Part shown: in pieces, positions 1 to 8,843 of the stretch | Position numbering within the stretch: the first letter of the stretch is position 1 | Layout: the number at the start of each line of letters is the position of its first letter | Made by a program: the position numbers and the translations under genes | Source: Cupriavidus nantongensis | GTDB lineage: Bacteria > Pseudomonadota > Gammaproteobacteria > Burkholderiales > Burkholderiaceae | Length of the DNA stretch: 64,000 bases | Direction of reading: 5' to 3' | Assembly: GCF_001598055.1 (NCBI RefSeq) | Contig: NZ_CP014844.1 | Coordinates: 1,240,001 to 1,304,000 of the forward strand | Notes under the pieces: model-generated | Seen by the model: the letters and a program-made list of their open reading frames with translations, nothing else | What the model was told of the DNA's origin: nothing | Database searches by the model: none

Positions 1-883
1 CAATGCCCTCGTAATCGTTGATGAAATCGCCGCAGCCATACAGGATCGGCTTGCCGGCATGCAGCTCGATGCCGAGCGGGTGATGCGACGAATGCCCGTG
101 CACGATGTCGATGCCGGCGTGCTCGACCATCGCTCGCGCGAAGGCGCGCTGCGCGGGATCGATGTGGTAGCCCCAGTTCGGGCCCCAGTGGATCGACAGC
201 ACCATCACATCGCCAGGGCGCCGCAGTTGATGGACTTGCGCGGTAATGCGTTGCTGCGCAGCCGCGGACCAGTCGTCCAGCAGGTTCACACCCGAGTGCC
301 CCGCGGTGGCACGCCACGCCGCCGGTGTGCCGGCATTTGGCATGGCGAAGGCAAGCACCACCACGCGACCGCCGCCGGGCCGCGCCAGCAGCGCGGCGCG
401 TGCCGCACTGGCCTCGTCTGGACCGGCGCCGGCATGCGCGATCTGCGCGCCGTCCAGCGCGTCCAGCGTATCGGCCAGGCCCGCGCGGCCCCAGTCGAGC
501 ACATGGTTGTTGGCAAGGACCGCGCAGTCGATGCCGGCGGCCTGCAGGCAATCGACATTGCGCGGATGCATGCGGTAGTGCACGGACTTGCCGGGCCAGG
601 CATCGTCGCTGGTGGTGATGGCGGTCTCCAGGTTGACGATGCGCGGCCGCGCGGCGCGACTTGCCAGTTCCGCCAGCGCATCGCCCCACGGATAGTCCGG
701 CGCGGCGGGCCGCGCGATCGGGCCGGCCTTGCGCTCCGCCAGGCGCACGTAGTCGAGCGCGGAATGCACATACGATTCATGCAGCAGCGGCTGGCTGGGA
801 TGCGCCAGGATCTGGTCGATGCCGCGACCGGTCATCACATCGCCGCACAGGAACAGGGGAGGAGCTTGGCTGGCAGGGTCCAT
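1..883 (-). CDS. CapA-family protein (PGA_cap metallophosphatase-like), 3' end outside window
   Basis: Reading leftward from an ATG at 883, an uninterrupted frame runs off the left edge. The translation begins MDPASQAPPLFLCGDVMTGR and later has VNLETAITT, LANNHVLDWG and HGHSSHHPLG. These are the GD, NLE, NNH and HGHSSHH signatures of the CapA/PgsA fold (metallophosphatase-like, named for poly-gamma-glutamate capsule synthesis). No signal peptide is visible, so a cytoplasmic enzyme of unknown substrate is as likely as a capsule function. It is divergent from the FAD oxidoreductase across a 226-bp gap. Other frames over this stretch look like GC-rich shadows. Confidence 0.8.
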   Translation of the reverse strand, partial: MDPASQAPPLFLCGDVMTGRGIDQILAHPSQPLLHESYVHSALDYVRLAERKAGPIARPAAPDYPWGDALAELASRAARPRIVNLETAITTSDDAWPGKSVHYRMHPRNVDCLQAAGIDCAVLANNHVLDWGRAGLADTLDALDGAQIAHAGAGPDEASAARAALLARPGGGRVVVLAFAMPNAGTPAAWRATAGHSGVNLLDDWSAAAQQRITAQVHQLRRPGDVMVLSIHWGPNWGYHIDPAQRAFARAMVEHAGIDIVHGHSSHHPLGIELHAGKPILYGCGDFINDYEGI

Positions 884-1109
884 GGCGCAGGCACACGGCG
901 CGCGGGCACCGCGCGGCTGTGCCTCCATGATAGGCCGCATGGCTGAGGCAGGATTTGCGCCGCACCCGCGCAATGCGCCGCGCACATCGCGCATTTACAT
1001 TCGCGCGGTGCCTGCCTTAAATGAGGGAGTCATCGGTCCTCGTGGCCATTTTTTTGTTCGTGACGCCGCGTGTCGTCCGATGTTTCCAACCAGCATCGGG
1101 AGGCAGATC

Positions 1110-2498
1110 ATGGCCCAGCCATCGCAGGAACATATTGAAGCACTCAAGGCGCAGCTGCGCGGGCGCTTGCTGCAGCCGGGCGACGACGGCTATGACGACG
1201 CGCGCCGGATCTGGAACGCGATGATCGACCGCCATCCGCAGTGGATCGTGCAGGCCGCGGGCGCGGCCGACGTTGCGGCGGCGGTGAACTTCGCGCGCGA
1301 GCACGGCGTGCTGCTGTCGGTACGCGGCGGCGGCCACAACATCGGCGGACTGGCGATCTGCGAGGGCGGCATGGTGCTGGACCTGTCGCCGATGCGCTCG
1401 GTGCGCATCGATCCCCACGCGCAACGCGCGTGGGTAGAGCCGGGCGCCACGCTGCGCGACTTCGACCACGAAGCGCAGGCGCAGGGCCTGGCCACGCCGC
1501 TCGGCATCAACTCCACCACCGGCGTGGCCGGGCTGACGCTGGGCGGCGGCTTCGGCTGGCTCAGCCGCAAGTTCGGCACCACGGTCGACAACCTGGTGTC
1601 GGCGCAGGTCGTCACCGCCGACGGCAAGCTGGTGCGCGCCAGCAGCGACGAGAACGCCGACCTGTTCTGGGCCCTGCGCGGCGGCGGCGGCAACTTCGGC
1701 GTGGTGACGATGTTCGAGTTCCGGCTGCATCCGGTGGGTCCGCAGGTCTATGGCGGACTGATCGTCTATCCGCTGGAACAGGCCGCGAGCGTGCTGCCGG
1801 CCTATCGCGAGCTGTATGAATCGATGCCCGACGAGCTGACGGTATGGGTGGTGCTGCGCCAGGCGCCGCCGCTGCCGTTCCTGCCGCCCGAGGCGCACGG
1901 CAAGCCGGTGGCGGCGCTGGCGATCTGCTATATCGGTCCGCCTGAGCAGGGGCCGCAGCTGGTCGAGCCCTTGCGCCAGCTCGGTACGCCCTATGGCGAG
2001 CACCTGGGGCCGATGCCGCTGACCGCGTGGCAGCAGGCCTTCGATCCGCTGCTGACGCCGGGCGCGCGCAACTACTGGAAGTCGCATAACTTCGCGGGCC
2101 TCGACGATGGGCTGATCACGATGCTGATCGAGCAGATCGGCAAGCTGCCGTCGCCGCAATGCGAGGTCTTTATCGGCGCGATGGGCGGGCAGACCAACCG
2201 CGTCGCGCCCGACGCGACCGCCTACGCCAACCGCGACGCCAAGTTCATCATGAACCTGCACGGGCGCTGGGACAGCCCCGCGGACGACGACCGCTGCATC
2301 GGCTGGGCGCGCGAGGTGTTCCGCGCGGCGGCGCCGTACGCGCTCGGCAGCGTCTATGTCAACTTCCTGACGCAAGAGGAAGTCGACCGCGTCGGTGCCG
2401 CCTATGGGCCCAACTACGAGCGGCTGGTGGAAGTGAAGCGGCACTACGATCCCGACAACCTGTTCCGCCATAACCACAACATCAATCCCGCGGGCTGA
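1110..2498 (+). CDS. FAD-binding (PCMH/BBE-type) oxidoreductase
   Basis: This is a 462-aa flavoprotein. An N-terminal PCMH FAD-binding domain (about residues 40-215) carries VRGGGHNIGG, with His76 in the position that is often covalently flavinylated in the berberine-bridge family. It also has GLTLGGGFGWLSRKFG. The C-terminus has the BBE signature YGPNYERLVEVKRHYDPDNLF. The family oxidises alcohols or sugars; the substrate cannot be read here. The start at 1110 is chosen because GGGAGG lies just upstream and the family begins there. The frame stays open upstream to 819, but that part is not conserved in character. No signal peptide is seen. Confidence 0.88.
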   Translation: MAQPSQEHIEALKAQLRGRLLQPGDDGYDDARRIWNAMIDRHPQWIVQAAGAADVAAAVNFAREHGVLLSVRGGGHNIGGLAICEGGMVLDLSPMRSVRIDPHAQRAWVEPGATLRDFDHEAQAQGLATPLGINSTTGVAGLTLGGGFGWLSRKFGTTVDNLVSAQVVTADGKLVRASSDENADLFWALRGGGGNFGVVTMFEFRLHPVGPQVYGGLIVYPLEQAASVLPAYRELYESMPDELTVWVVLRQAPPLPFLPPEAHGKPVAALAICYIGPPEQGPQLVEPLRQLGTPYGEHLGPMPLTAWQQAFDPLLTPGARNYWKSHNFAGLDDGLITMLIEQIGKLPSPQCEVFIGAMGGQTNRVAPDATAYANRDAKFIMNLHGRWDSPADDDRCIGWAREVFRAAAPYALGSVYVNFLTQEEVDRVGAAYGPNYERLVEVKRHYDPDNLFRHNHNINPAG

Positions 2499-2612
2499 AA
2501 GGCGTATCACGCGCGGGGCGGGGCAGGGCAACCTGCTCCGCCTTCACGCGGCTGCAATACGGCCATGCCAGCATCGCCGCGACCGCGTTGTATCCATAGG
2601 GAGAGCAAGCAG

Positions 2613-3530
2613 ATGAGACCGGGTGAAGCAGAGCTGGTGCGGCGCATCCACAACGAAGTGGCCGACTACTACGACGAAGAGATCGAACTGGAACTGGACG
2701 ACCGCGAGGCCAGCGAAGCCTTTGGCGATCCCGTGCACCTCGACGACCAGGCCGAGCAGGACAGCCGCCGGAAATATTTCCGCGAGCTGTTCCGGCTGCA
2801 GGGCGAACTGGTGCGGCTGCAAAGCTGGGTCGCCGCCACCGGGCACAAGGTCGTGATCCTGTTCGAGGGGCGCGACGCCGCCGGCAAGGGCGGCGTGATC
2901 AAGCGCATCACCCAGCGGCTGAACCCGCGCGTCTGCCGCGTCGCTGCGCTGCCCGCGCCCAACGACCGCGAACGCACCCAGTGGTACTTCCAGCGCTACG
3001 TCGCGCACCTGCCCGCCGCCGGCGAGATCGTGCTGTTCGACCGCAGCTGGTACAACCGCGCCGGCGTCGAGCGCGTGATGGGCTTCTGTACCGACGACCA
3101 GTACGAAGAGTTCTTCCGCTCGGTGCCCGAATTCGAGAAGATGCTGGTGCGTTCCGGCATCCAGGTGATCAAGTACTGGTTCTCGATCACGCACGACGAG
3201 CAGCGCCTGCGCTTCCTCAGCCGCATCCATGACCCGCTCAAGCAGTGGAAGCTCAGCCCGATGGACCTGGAATCGCAGCGCCGCTGGGAAGACTACACGC
3301 GCGCCAAGGAAATCATGCTCGAGCGAACCCATATCCCGGAGGCGCCGTGGTGGGTGGTGCAGGCCGACGACAAGAAGCGCGCGCGGCTGAACTGCATCCA
3401 TCACTTGCTGAGCCTGGTGCCGTATGCCGAAGTGGAAACCCCCACGGTGGTGCTGCCCGGCCGCGAGCGCCATGAGGACTACGTGCGCCAGCCGGTGCCG
3501 AAGGAAATGATCGTGCCGGAGGTGTACTGA
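2613..3530 (+). CDS. ppk2: polyphosphate kinase 2 (PPK2 family)
   Basis: This is a 305-aa cytoplasmic kinase that transfers phosphate between polyphosphate and nucleotides. Walker A is FEGRDAAGKGG (about residues 84-94). The Walker B/lid region is LFDRSWYNRAGVERVMGFC (about 141-159), and SITHDEQRLRFLSR and SPMDLESQRRW follow. Single-domain length and motif order fit class I PPK2. The ATG at 2613 follows AGGGAGAG at good spacing; an in-frame start at 2565 lacks one. It stands alone, 114 bp after the oxidoreductase. Direction of the reaction and nucleotide preference cannot be told from sequence alone. Confidence 0.93.
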   Translation: MRPGEAELVRRIHNEVADYYDEEIELELDDREASEAFGDPVHLDDQAEQDSRRKYFRELFRLQGELVRLQSWVAATGHKVVILFEGRDAAGKGGVIKRITQRLNPRVCRVAALPAPNDRERTQWYFQRYVAHLPAAGEIVLFDRSWYNRAGVERVMGFCTDDQYEEFFRSVPEFEKMLVRSGIQVIKYWFSITHDEQRLRFLSRIHDPLKQWKLSPMDLESQRRWEDYTRAKEIMLERTHIPEAPWWVVQADDKKRARLNCIHHLLSLVPYAEVETPTVVLPGRERHEDYVRQPVPKEMIVPEVY

Positions 3531-3597
3531 GCGATGCCCGGCGCCTAGGGTATCCACGGGGTGCGCCATCGGCCCCATGCCGCAGCGGCTACCTATA

Positions 3598-3855
3598 ATG
3601 AAAACGGCCACCCCGACATCCGCGGCGGCCGTGATCGTGGAACTGCTAGCTTTCTGGGCGGCCATGCTTGCCGCCTATCTCCTGATGAAGCGTGCCGGCT
3701 GCTTCAGCCAGCCGGTGCTCTATCCCGATCTGGATCACCCCTTCCGCTACTGGTGGGCGCAACGGCTGGGGCGCCAGCCAGTGGCATTGCCGCTGCCCCC
3801 CTGCACACCGCCGTCATCGCAAGACCGCAGGCAACAAAAAACCCGGAGAGCGTGA
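3598..3855 (+). CDS. possible small membrane protein
   Basis: An 85-aa frame begins MKTATPTSAAAVIVELLAFW and has one clear hydrophobic segment (about residues 9-31), followed by a basic, proline-rich tail. The tail reads into the terminator at 3839, which is unusual for a real gene. The ATG overlaps a TATAAT-like hexamer (3594-3599), so if that is a -10 box the true start would lie further downstream. It could be a small Cupriavidus-specific gene or noise. Confidence 0.4.
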   Translation: MKTATPTSAAAVIVELLAFWAAMLAAYLLMKRAGCFSQPVLYPDLDHPFRYWWAQRLGRQPVALPLPPCTPPSSQDRRQQKTRRA

Positions 3856-3869
3856 CGCTGTCCGGGTTT
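3839..3869 (-). terminator. hairpin terminator beside the outermost att copy
   Basis: A 9-bp perfect stem (AAACCCGGA/TCCGGGTTT) has an A-run on its left (3836-3840), which is a U-run for leftward transcripts. It lies 30 bp from the partial tRNA end at 3900. It probably is the original chromosomal terminator of the tRNA-Thr gene, displaced when the elements inserted. Confidence 0.75.
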
Positions 3870-3899
3870 GTGCGGGCTGGGCCCTGGAATTCTTGTGGT

Positions 3900-3913
3900 G
3901 AAGAGAGGAATCG
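3900..3913. repeat. outermost att site (duplicated tRNA-Thr 3' end)
   Basis: GAAGAGAGGAATCG is identical to positions 56891-56904 inside the T-arm/acceptor of the tRNA-Thr gene and to 19959-19972. The upstream bases GGTG also match, but the CCG between them in the other two copies is absent. It marks the left boundary of the tandem array. Confidence 0.8.
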
Positions 3914-4023
3914 GAAACTTCCTCCTAATCGGCTACCAGCATGGCCTCGGTCCAAATCTGCGGGATTCGTACCACCTTGCATACCCCCAAACTTTTTCAG
4001 TACCCCCAAAGGGAGCACCAGAA

Positions 4024-4497
4024 TCAGGCCGCGAGGCCAAGCGGCAGCGCTGTTGCGTCGGATATCTCCACCTCGGTGCCGACCCGAGCGCGAATGCTGT
4101 CTCTGGCTTGGGCGACGAGGGGGAAGCCACGGCGCAACTCTCGCCACATCTGCGCTACCAGCGGCCGCAGGGTTTGACGGTTGGCAGCGCGAAGCGAATG
4201 CACCCAGACCGCCGTGGCCGCATAGGCCGTGGTGTTGCCCTGCCTCTGCAGATTGATGGCCAGCGCCGTCAGTTGGGTTTCGGCGCCAGGCTTCTTGACC
4301 ATCAGGGTGAACGGGTCGAGCACCGTTGTCCCCGCCGCCTCTAACCCGTGGCGGACGTGCGTCGCGAAGACGACGAGCTCGGCAATCTCTTCGTCTGTCA
4401 TCCGGGCCAGCCCGCCGAGGAACGACTCGAGCTGCGCAGCATGCGCGCGGTCCGTCCGGCGGTCGAAATAGCGAAAGATCGCGGTCATGAAACTCAT
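4024..4497 (-). CDS. hypothetical phage protein
   Basis: This 157-aa protein (MSFMTAIFRYFDRRTDRAHA...) is soluble, alpha-helical in character and rich in Ala, Arg and Glu. No motif is recognised. It is the first gene inside the left att and converges on no neighbour. The start at 4497 is preferred over the track start at 4551 because the extra N-terminus is low quality. It is likely an element-specific accessory gene. Confidence 0.55.
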   Translation of the reverse strand: MSFMTAIFRYFDRRTDRAHAAQLESFLGGLARMTDEEIAELVVFATHVRHGLEAAGTTVLDPFTLMVKKPGAETQLTALAINLQRQGNTTAYAATAVWVHSLRAANRQTLRPLVAQMWRELRRGFPLVAQARDSIRARVGTEVEISDATALPLGLAA

Positions 4498-4670
4498 GCC
4501 TTTGCCCCTCTTGGCGTCACATTGCTGCTCATTGTAGGCGGCAGTGGGCAACGTTGGCGAAACCCGGAGACGGCGTGCGCGGTGCTGAAGTCATGACCAA
4601 TGGTAATAAGGTCGTACCCGTGTCCTCGCCTTTTTGATATAAAGCCGGCAGTTGGCTCGGGGAGACGGCG

Positions 4671-5021
4671 ATGCAAAGCGCTGAATTGGTGGTGGACTGG
4701 CACGCGTTGCTCATTCAATTGCAGCGCGCCGGCCAGAGCACGAGCAAGATCGCCGCAGGCTCAAACGTGAGTCGCAGCACGTTCCTTGGCTGGAAGAACC
4801 ACGGCGCACAACCGCGGCACCCGGACGGCGAACGCATGATTGCCTTCTGGTCCCAGGTCACTGGGAAGAACCGGGCAGATCTACCGATGATGCGGATGGA
4901 GTTTTCGGCGGCGCGGATAAATTCGGAGCGGGCCCGGCCAACGAGGCTTCGCGAAGATGGGTTTGTGACGGTGCGCTCCGCGATGCACGCCGCGGTGCTT
5001 CAGCGCCTGGCAAAGGCATAA
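4671..5021 (+). CDS. HTH-like hypothetical protein
   Basis: The protein has 116 aa. Residues about 20-45 (QSTSKIAAGSNVSRSTFLGW) read as a helix-turn-helix recognising DNA, with a basic C-terminus. GGGGAGA lies 5 bp upstream of the ATG. A TATAAA-like box lies at 4638-4643. It is divergent from the 4024-4497 gene across about 170 bp, an arrangement common for small phage regulators. A role as regulator is inferred from the HTH only. Confidence 0.6.
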   Translation: MQSAELVVDWHALLIQLQRAGQSTSKIAAGSNVSRSTFLGWKNHGAQPRHPDGERMIAFWSQVTGKNRADLPMMRMEFSAARINSERARPTRLREDGFVTVRSAMHAAVLQRLAKA

Positions 5022-5053
5022 TTCTCGCCTCGCACCAGCCTTGCCGATTGCCC

Positions 5054-5626
5054 ATGATTGAGAGTCCCGCCTGGGAGCAATTTTGCGCCCCGATCCTTTC
5101 CCAGACTGCCTATCGCCTGACCGACGCCGCGTCGAGCCCGAACGGGCCAGTTTTGCCCTATTGGCTGGAGGTCGTGAAGGCGCTTGCTCCACTGTTCGCC
5201 GCCGTGGCGACGCTGGTGATCGGTCTCATCGCCGGCTACATAGCCTGGAAGCAGTGGGAGACCAATCGGAACAAGCTGAAATTGGATCGCTTTGAGCGCC
5301 GCTTGGCTGTGTACGAGGCCGCCGGCACTCTCATCGGTCATGTGATAGCGCAAGCGAGGCCGACGGACGAAGCCATGTTCAAGTTCCTGGACGATACGAG
5401 GCTTGCTGTGTGGCTATTTGACGAGGATTTTGCCGAATATCTCGAATCGCTGTACAGCAACGCGTCCGTTCTTGCGTCTCTTCTGGCGCCAAGTGAAGCC
5501 TTGTACGGGAAGCCGGAAGCGAAGGCCCAGCAAAGCGAGGAACGAAAGCGGCTTCGTCAGTGGTTCCTTGCTCAAGGTGACGAATTGAAGAGGCGAGCCA
5601 AGCCCTTTCTGAAAATATCCCACTAG
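5054..5626 (+). CDS. membrane-anchored hypothetical protein
   Basis: The protein has 190 aa. One strong transmembrane segment (about residues 38-62, ALAPLFAAVATLVIGLIAGY) is followed by a charged, helical, probably coiled cytoplasmic domain of about 125 residues. It lies 32 bp after the HTH gene, probably in the same transcript. The position near the element edge and the single-TM topology are typical of lysogenic-conversion or exclusion genes, but no family is recognised. The ATG at 5054 is preferred to the TTG at 5048. Confidence 0.6.
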   Translation: MIESPAWEQFCAPILSQTAYRLTDAASSPNGPVLPYWLEVVKALAPLFAAVATLVIGLIAGYIAWKQWETNRNKLKLDRFERRLAVYEAAGTLIGHVIAQARPTDEAMFKFLDDTRLAVWLFDEDFAEYLESLYSNASVLASLLAPSEALYGKPEAKAQQSEERKRLRQWFLAQGDELKRRAKPFLKISH

Positions 5627-5684
5627 GCCACGTGCATTTCCTCGCGTGCGCGCGTGTATTTCGCACGCGCACGCGATATGGGGG

Positions 5685-6017
5685 CTACTCGACCTGTTTC
5701 AGGCGGGCGATTGCCGCCGCAACTTCAGCATGGCGGAAGCCTCCGAACGGTGGCTTCTCTGCTTTGACAGCATTCGTCCTGGGAGGCTTTGCGGCTTTCT
5801 TCGCAGCCCTTTGGGCCGCTTCCTCCGGTGTCCAGAAGGGCGGGCGCGGTACCGCCTCGCCGAGGATCAACCGCTCGAGCGTGCGGCCCATGCATTCTCC
5901 TGGCCGCCGCAATTCCTTGATCTTCGCAAGGAAGTCCTCGTGCACACACGGCCGAATCTCACGGAATCCGGCTTCCTTGCGGTCCGCTTCGTATTTGCGC
6001 AGCCGAGCCTTGTCCAT
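5685..6017 (-). CDS. hypothetical basic protein, possible ribbon-helix-helix
   Basis: This 110-aa, strongly basic protein (MDKARLRKYEADRKEAGFRE...) has a short beta-like stretch (EIRPCVHEDF) and then two helices, which resembles a ribbon-helix-helix DNA-binding fold. A Lys/Ala-rich tail follows. It starts 4 bp after the stop of the 485-aa virion-type gene, so it belongs to the same leftward transcript. Function unknown. Confidence 0.5.
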   Translation of the reverse strand: MDKARLRKYEADRKEAGFREIRPCVHEDFLAKIKELRRPGECMGRTLERLILGEAVPRPPFWTPEEAAQRAAKKAAKPPRTNAVKAEKPPFGGFRHAEVAAAIARLKQVE

Positions 6018-6021
6018 AGGG

Positions 6022-7479
6022 TTACTCCTCCTCGGCACGGAATGGGATGACGTTGGATGGCTGGGCCAGCGGCTCATGAGCGCGGTCGGCGGCGCCAGAG
6101 CCGTTGCCGAACCCGGCCAGTGCGCTGGCCTGCTGCTCCGGCGGCAGCGCGCGCACCAGGCGGCCGATGGTCTGGGCTTCCTCGGGCTGCAGCGGGCTGA
6201 TCTTGCGTCCGGCGGCCACCTCGACCTGTCCGATCTGAGCCATACGCTGGCCGATGACGTTCTGCGCGTCCTGCACGGTGTTCAGGGTGATGGTGGGAGC
6301 ATCGCGGATCACGCCGCGCTCCTGCGCCGCCTGCCACGGATTCTCCTTGTAGGCGCGCACCCCGGCGGTGTAGATGCTGTCCATCTGCTTGTAGACCTGC
6401 TGCTGGACCGGGGTAACACCGATCTTCGGGTCGGAGCCGGCGGCGCGCTGGCGCTCCAGCTCTGCCTGCTGCTGCGGCAGCGACATGCTGGCGAAGCCGG
6501 CCACCTTCGCCTGCGACTTCACCAGTTCCTGCGCCGGCCCGGCCATGGCGGTGCCCGCGGTAGCGACGGCCAGGTCGTTGATGGCCTCCTGCGACAGATA
6601 GCGGCCCTGCGCCGACAGGTCGAAGACCTTGTTGTAGGCGTCCACCGCCTGATTCTCGCGCGCCAGCTGCTCGCGCTCTGCCTTCTCGGCCGCGCGCACG
6701 TTCGCCGCCTCGATGCCGTTGATGTAGCCGTAGCCCTTGGTCATCAGAGCGGTGCGCTTGGCCGGGTCGATGGCCTCGCCCTCCGGCCCGCTGATCTTGC
6801 CCATGGCGGCCTTGATCAGGTCGACATTGCCAGACTGCGCGGCACCCTCCAGCGTGGCATTGGCGAAGTTGAAGGTCGCGCCCTCGGTGAATGCCTGCTT
6901 CGCCTTGGTGATCTGCTCCGGCGACCAGCCTGCTTGCGGGCCCAGCTCATCGACGGCGCCATGGTAGGTGGCGATCGACCCCGGCAGGTCGCGCATCGCG
7001 TTGCGCTGGAACTGCTCGCCCAACTGGCCCAGGCTCGCGCCGATCTCCGACTGCTGGCGCTTGACCACCACCCCCTGCAGGTTGCGCTCCATGGCGCCGG
7101 TGGTGCGGATGACGTTGGCCTCGATCAGCCGGCGGGTGTCGGCGTCCATCTGGCCGAGCCGGTCGTTCTGCAGCTTGCCGACCTGGTCGCGGTAGGTGGT
7201 GATCGCGTCGCCGGCCTTGATCTTTCCGGCCTCGACGTCTCGCCCGATGGTGTCGTGCAGGTCGCGCACCTCGTTGTCCAGCTGCGCCAGCGACACCGCG
7301 GCGTCGGCGCGGCGCTTGGCCTCGTCGTTCGCCTGGATGGTGCGGCCGACGTCGGCAATGCCCTCGCCGATCCGGCCAGCAGCCTGCGCAATGCCCACGC
7401 CAAAGGCGCCGGCCGGAACATCCGGCTGCGGCCCCGGCCGCGCGACGGCATTCCCGAAGTTCCCGAGGCTGATCTTCAT
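6022..7479 (-). CDS. putative internal virion protein
   Basis: This 485-aa, Ala/Gln-rich, mostly helical protein begins MKISLGNFGNAVARPGPQPD. Long helical stretches, lack of a signal peptide and its position after a small Gly/Ala-rich virion-type gene resemble internal (ejection) virion proteins of podoviruses. It overlaps the upstream gene by 4 bp (ATGA). The family call rests on composition and gene order only. With no capsid or portal genes left in the element it is probably a relic. Confidence 0.55.
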   Translation of the reverse strand: MKISLGNFGNAVARPGPQPDVPAGAFGVGIAQAAGRIGEGIADVGRTIQANDEAKRRADAAVSLAQLDNEVRDLHDTIGRDVEAGKIKAGDAITTYRDQVGKLQNDRLGQMDADTRRLIEANVIRTTGAMERNLQGVVVKRQQSEIGASLGQLGEQFQRNAMRDLPGSIATYHGAVDELGPQAGWSPEQITKAKQAFTEGATFNFANATLEGAAQSGNVDLIKAAMGKISGPEGEAIDPAKRTALMTKGYGYINGIEAANVRAAEKAEREQLARENQAVDAYNKVFDLSAQGRYLSQEAINDLAVATAGTAMAGPAQELVKSQAKVAGFASMSLPQQQAELERQRAAGSDPKIGVTPVQQQVYKQMDSIYTAGVRAYKENPWQAAQERGVIRDAPTITLNTVQDAQNVIGQRMAQIGQVEVAAGRKISPLQPEEAQTIGRLVRALPPEQQASALAGFGNGSGAADRAHEPLAQPSNVIPFRAEEE

Positions 7480-7994
7480 TGGCGGATCCCCGAATATGTG
7501 CTGAGGTCAGTCACCGGCGCGCCCTTAGTGCGCCAGCCCGACTTGTAGGCAGACGCCGCGCCGCTCAGCAGAGAGCCACCCGCGCTCAGCATGCCGGTGG
7601 TCATCGCGTTGTTTCCTGAGGCGTTGAGCATGCCGGCCTGAATATCCCCCGCTGTCTGCGCGCGCCGGCCGCTCAGGATCGTCTGATAGGCGTCCTGCTC
7701 CGACGTGCGGTAGATCTCGTTGCTGATACGCAGCGGCGTGCCGGCGCCGATGGAGACACCGGATGCCGCAAGGTTGGCTGTGGTCTCGGCCTGCTGCTGC
7801 CTGCCAGCGCGGCGGATCTTCTCGGCCTGCGCGAGCGCTGCATCCTGCTGCTGCGCCGCGTCGCGTCGCGTCAATTCCGCTTGCGTTTCTGCTTGCGCTT
7901 TTTGCTGCCGGCCTTGGACGATGGCCGCGCCAGCACCAAGTACGGAGCCGGCGGCTGCCAGCCCGATACCGATGGTCAGAGGATCGAAACCCAT
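7476..7994 (-). CDS. putative virion/internal core protein
   Basis: The protein has 172 aa. The N-terminal hydrophobic Gly/Ala stretch (about 5-28, LTIGIGLAAAGSVLGAGAAI) is followed by a Gln-rich helix and a Gly/Ala-rich C-terminus. This pattern is common in short virion proteins next to ejection proteins of podovirus-like phages. It lies 13 bp after the GNAT gene and overlaps the next gene by 4 bp, so the three are probably one transcript. Confidence 0.55.
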   Translation of the reverse strand: MGFDPLTIGIGLAAAGSVLGAGAAIVQGRQQKAQAETQAELTRRDAAQQQDAALAQAEKIRRAGRQQQAETTANLAASGVSIGAGTPLRISNEIYRTSEQDAYQTILSGRRAQTAGDIQAGMLNASGNNAMTTGMLSAGGSLLSGAASAYKSGWRTKGAPVTDLSTYSGIRQ

Positions 7995-8007
7995 CTATTG
8001 CTCCTTT

Positions 8008-8463
8008 TCAATGTTGGAAAGTGACTTCGAGGCCGATGGCACATCGCCGAAAGCCCAAGCGCTCATACAGGCGTGCGGTGTCTTCGGTAGAAATCCCAGT
8101 GGAGGCGCCCACGATGAGCGATTTGGCGCCGCGGATTCGGGCCCATGCCTGCATCGCGCAGATGAGGCGGGTGGCAGCAAAGCTCCCCCGGATCTTGGGG
8201 TGCAGGAAGAAACTGATTTCCTCTGCAACCAGGTCATCGCTCGACCAGTGGGAAAAGGAAAGGGCGGCGATGCCACCAAGGACCTCGCCATTACTCTCAG
8301 CTACGAGCAGGAGGCCGTCAGGGCTATCTACGAGGTACTGCATCAGGGTAAGGACCTTGGTTCGGTTGAACGACAGTCGGGACCAACGCGGCGACTCGGC
8401 ATGCAGCATTTCGCCAAGCGCCAGCACTGCGGAAAGATCTTCGAGCGTTGCGGGGCGGATCAT
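8008..8463 (-). CDS. GNAT-family N-acetyltransferase
   Basis: This 151-aa protein begins MIRPATLEDLSAVLALGEML, the usual GNAT strand 1/helix 1. It carries FFLHPKIRGSFAATRLICAM (motif A, acetyl-CoA binding) and ends with the RLYERLGFRR motif. Similar small acetyltransferases occur among phage structural genes, where their target is unknown. It starts 23 bp after the helicase stop. The ATG at 8463 opens the conserved fold. Confidence 0.8.
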   Translation of the reverse strand: MIRPATLEDLSAVLALGEMLHAESPRWSRLSFNRTKVLTLMQYLVDSPDGLLLVAESNGEVLGGIAALSFSHWSSDDLVAEEISFFLHPKIRGSFAATRLICAMQAWARIRGAKSLIVGASTGISTEDTARLYERLGFRRCAIGLEVTFQH

Positions 8464-8486
8464 CGGTTCATCCAGTATCGGATTTG

Positions 8487-8805
8487 TCAGAGTTCGGCGG
8501 CGATGCCGCGCCGGCGAGCGGGGCTTCCGCCGTGAGCGATGGGCGTAGGTCCGGTCCACGGCTCGAACCTGGTCACGGAACCGCGGTAGCGCAGCGGGAT
8601 GTCGCCGAGTGCGCCGTTGCGCTGCTTGCGGATCAGCACCTCGGCATACCCTTTCAGATCCGCCTTGTTCGGTTCGTACATCTCCGGCCGGTGCACGAAC
8701 ATCACCACGTCCGCGTCTTGCTCTATGTCGCCCGAGTCGCGCAGGTCGGACAGGATCGGCTTGCGGTCTGGGCGGTCTTCGTTCTTGCGGCTGAGCTGCG
8801 CCAGA
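8487..8805 (-). pseudogene. dnaB: dnaB-type replicative helicase, C-terminal fragment (split by IS21)
   Basis: In the leftward frame this encodes the end of a DnaB helicase. AQLSRKNEDRPDRKPILSDL (walker-side linker), DSGDIEQDADVVMFVHR (Walker B/H3-type) and a final RYRGSVTRFEPW are readable. It is the continuation of the N-terminal part at 12187-13267. Joining the two across the 5-bp duplication gives exactly 465 codons in one frame. The extended tail after TRFEPW is longer than in host DnaB, as often in phage versions. Confidence 0.88.
8801..8805. repeat. IS21 target-site duplication, left copy
   Basis: CCAGA here and at 12187-12191 flank the insertion sequence exactly. Five base pairs is within the 4-8 bp usual for IS21-family elements. 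Confidence 0.85.
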
Positions 8806-8843
8806 TGTGAATGGCTGTCTAAAACCGGCACTAAACGGCGGCG
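8806..8843. repeat. IS21 left terminal inverted repeat
   Basis: The 38-bp end pairs with 12149-12186 (29 identities). Shared blocks include TAAAA at positions 15-19 and GGCGGCG at positions 32-38 of each end. Confidence 0.85.

Noticed and set aside
5632..7548. 638-aa plus-strand frame
   Set aside because: It covers two well-formed minus-strand genes with coupled starts; no family resemblance.
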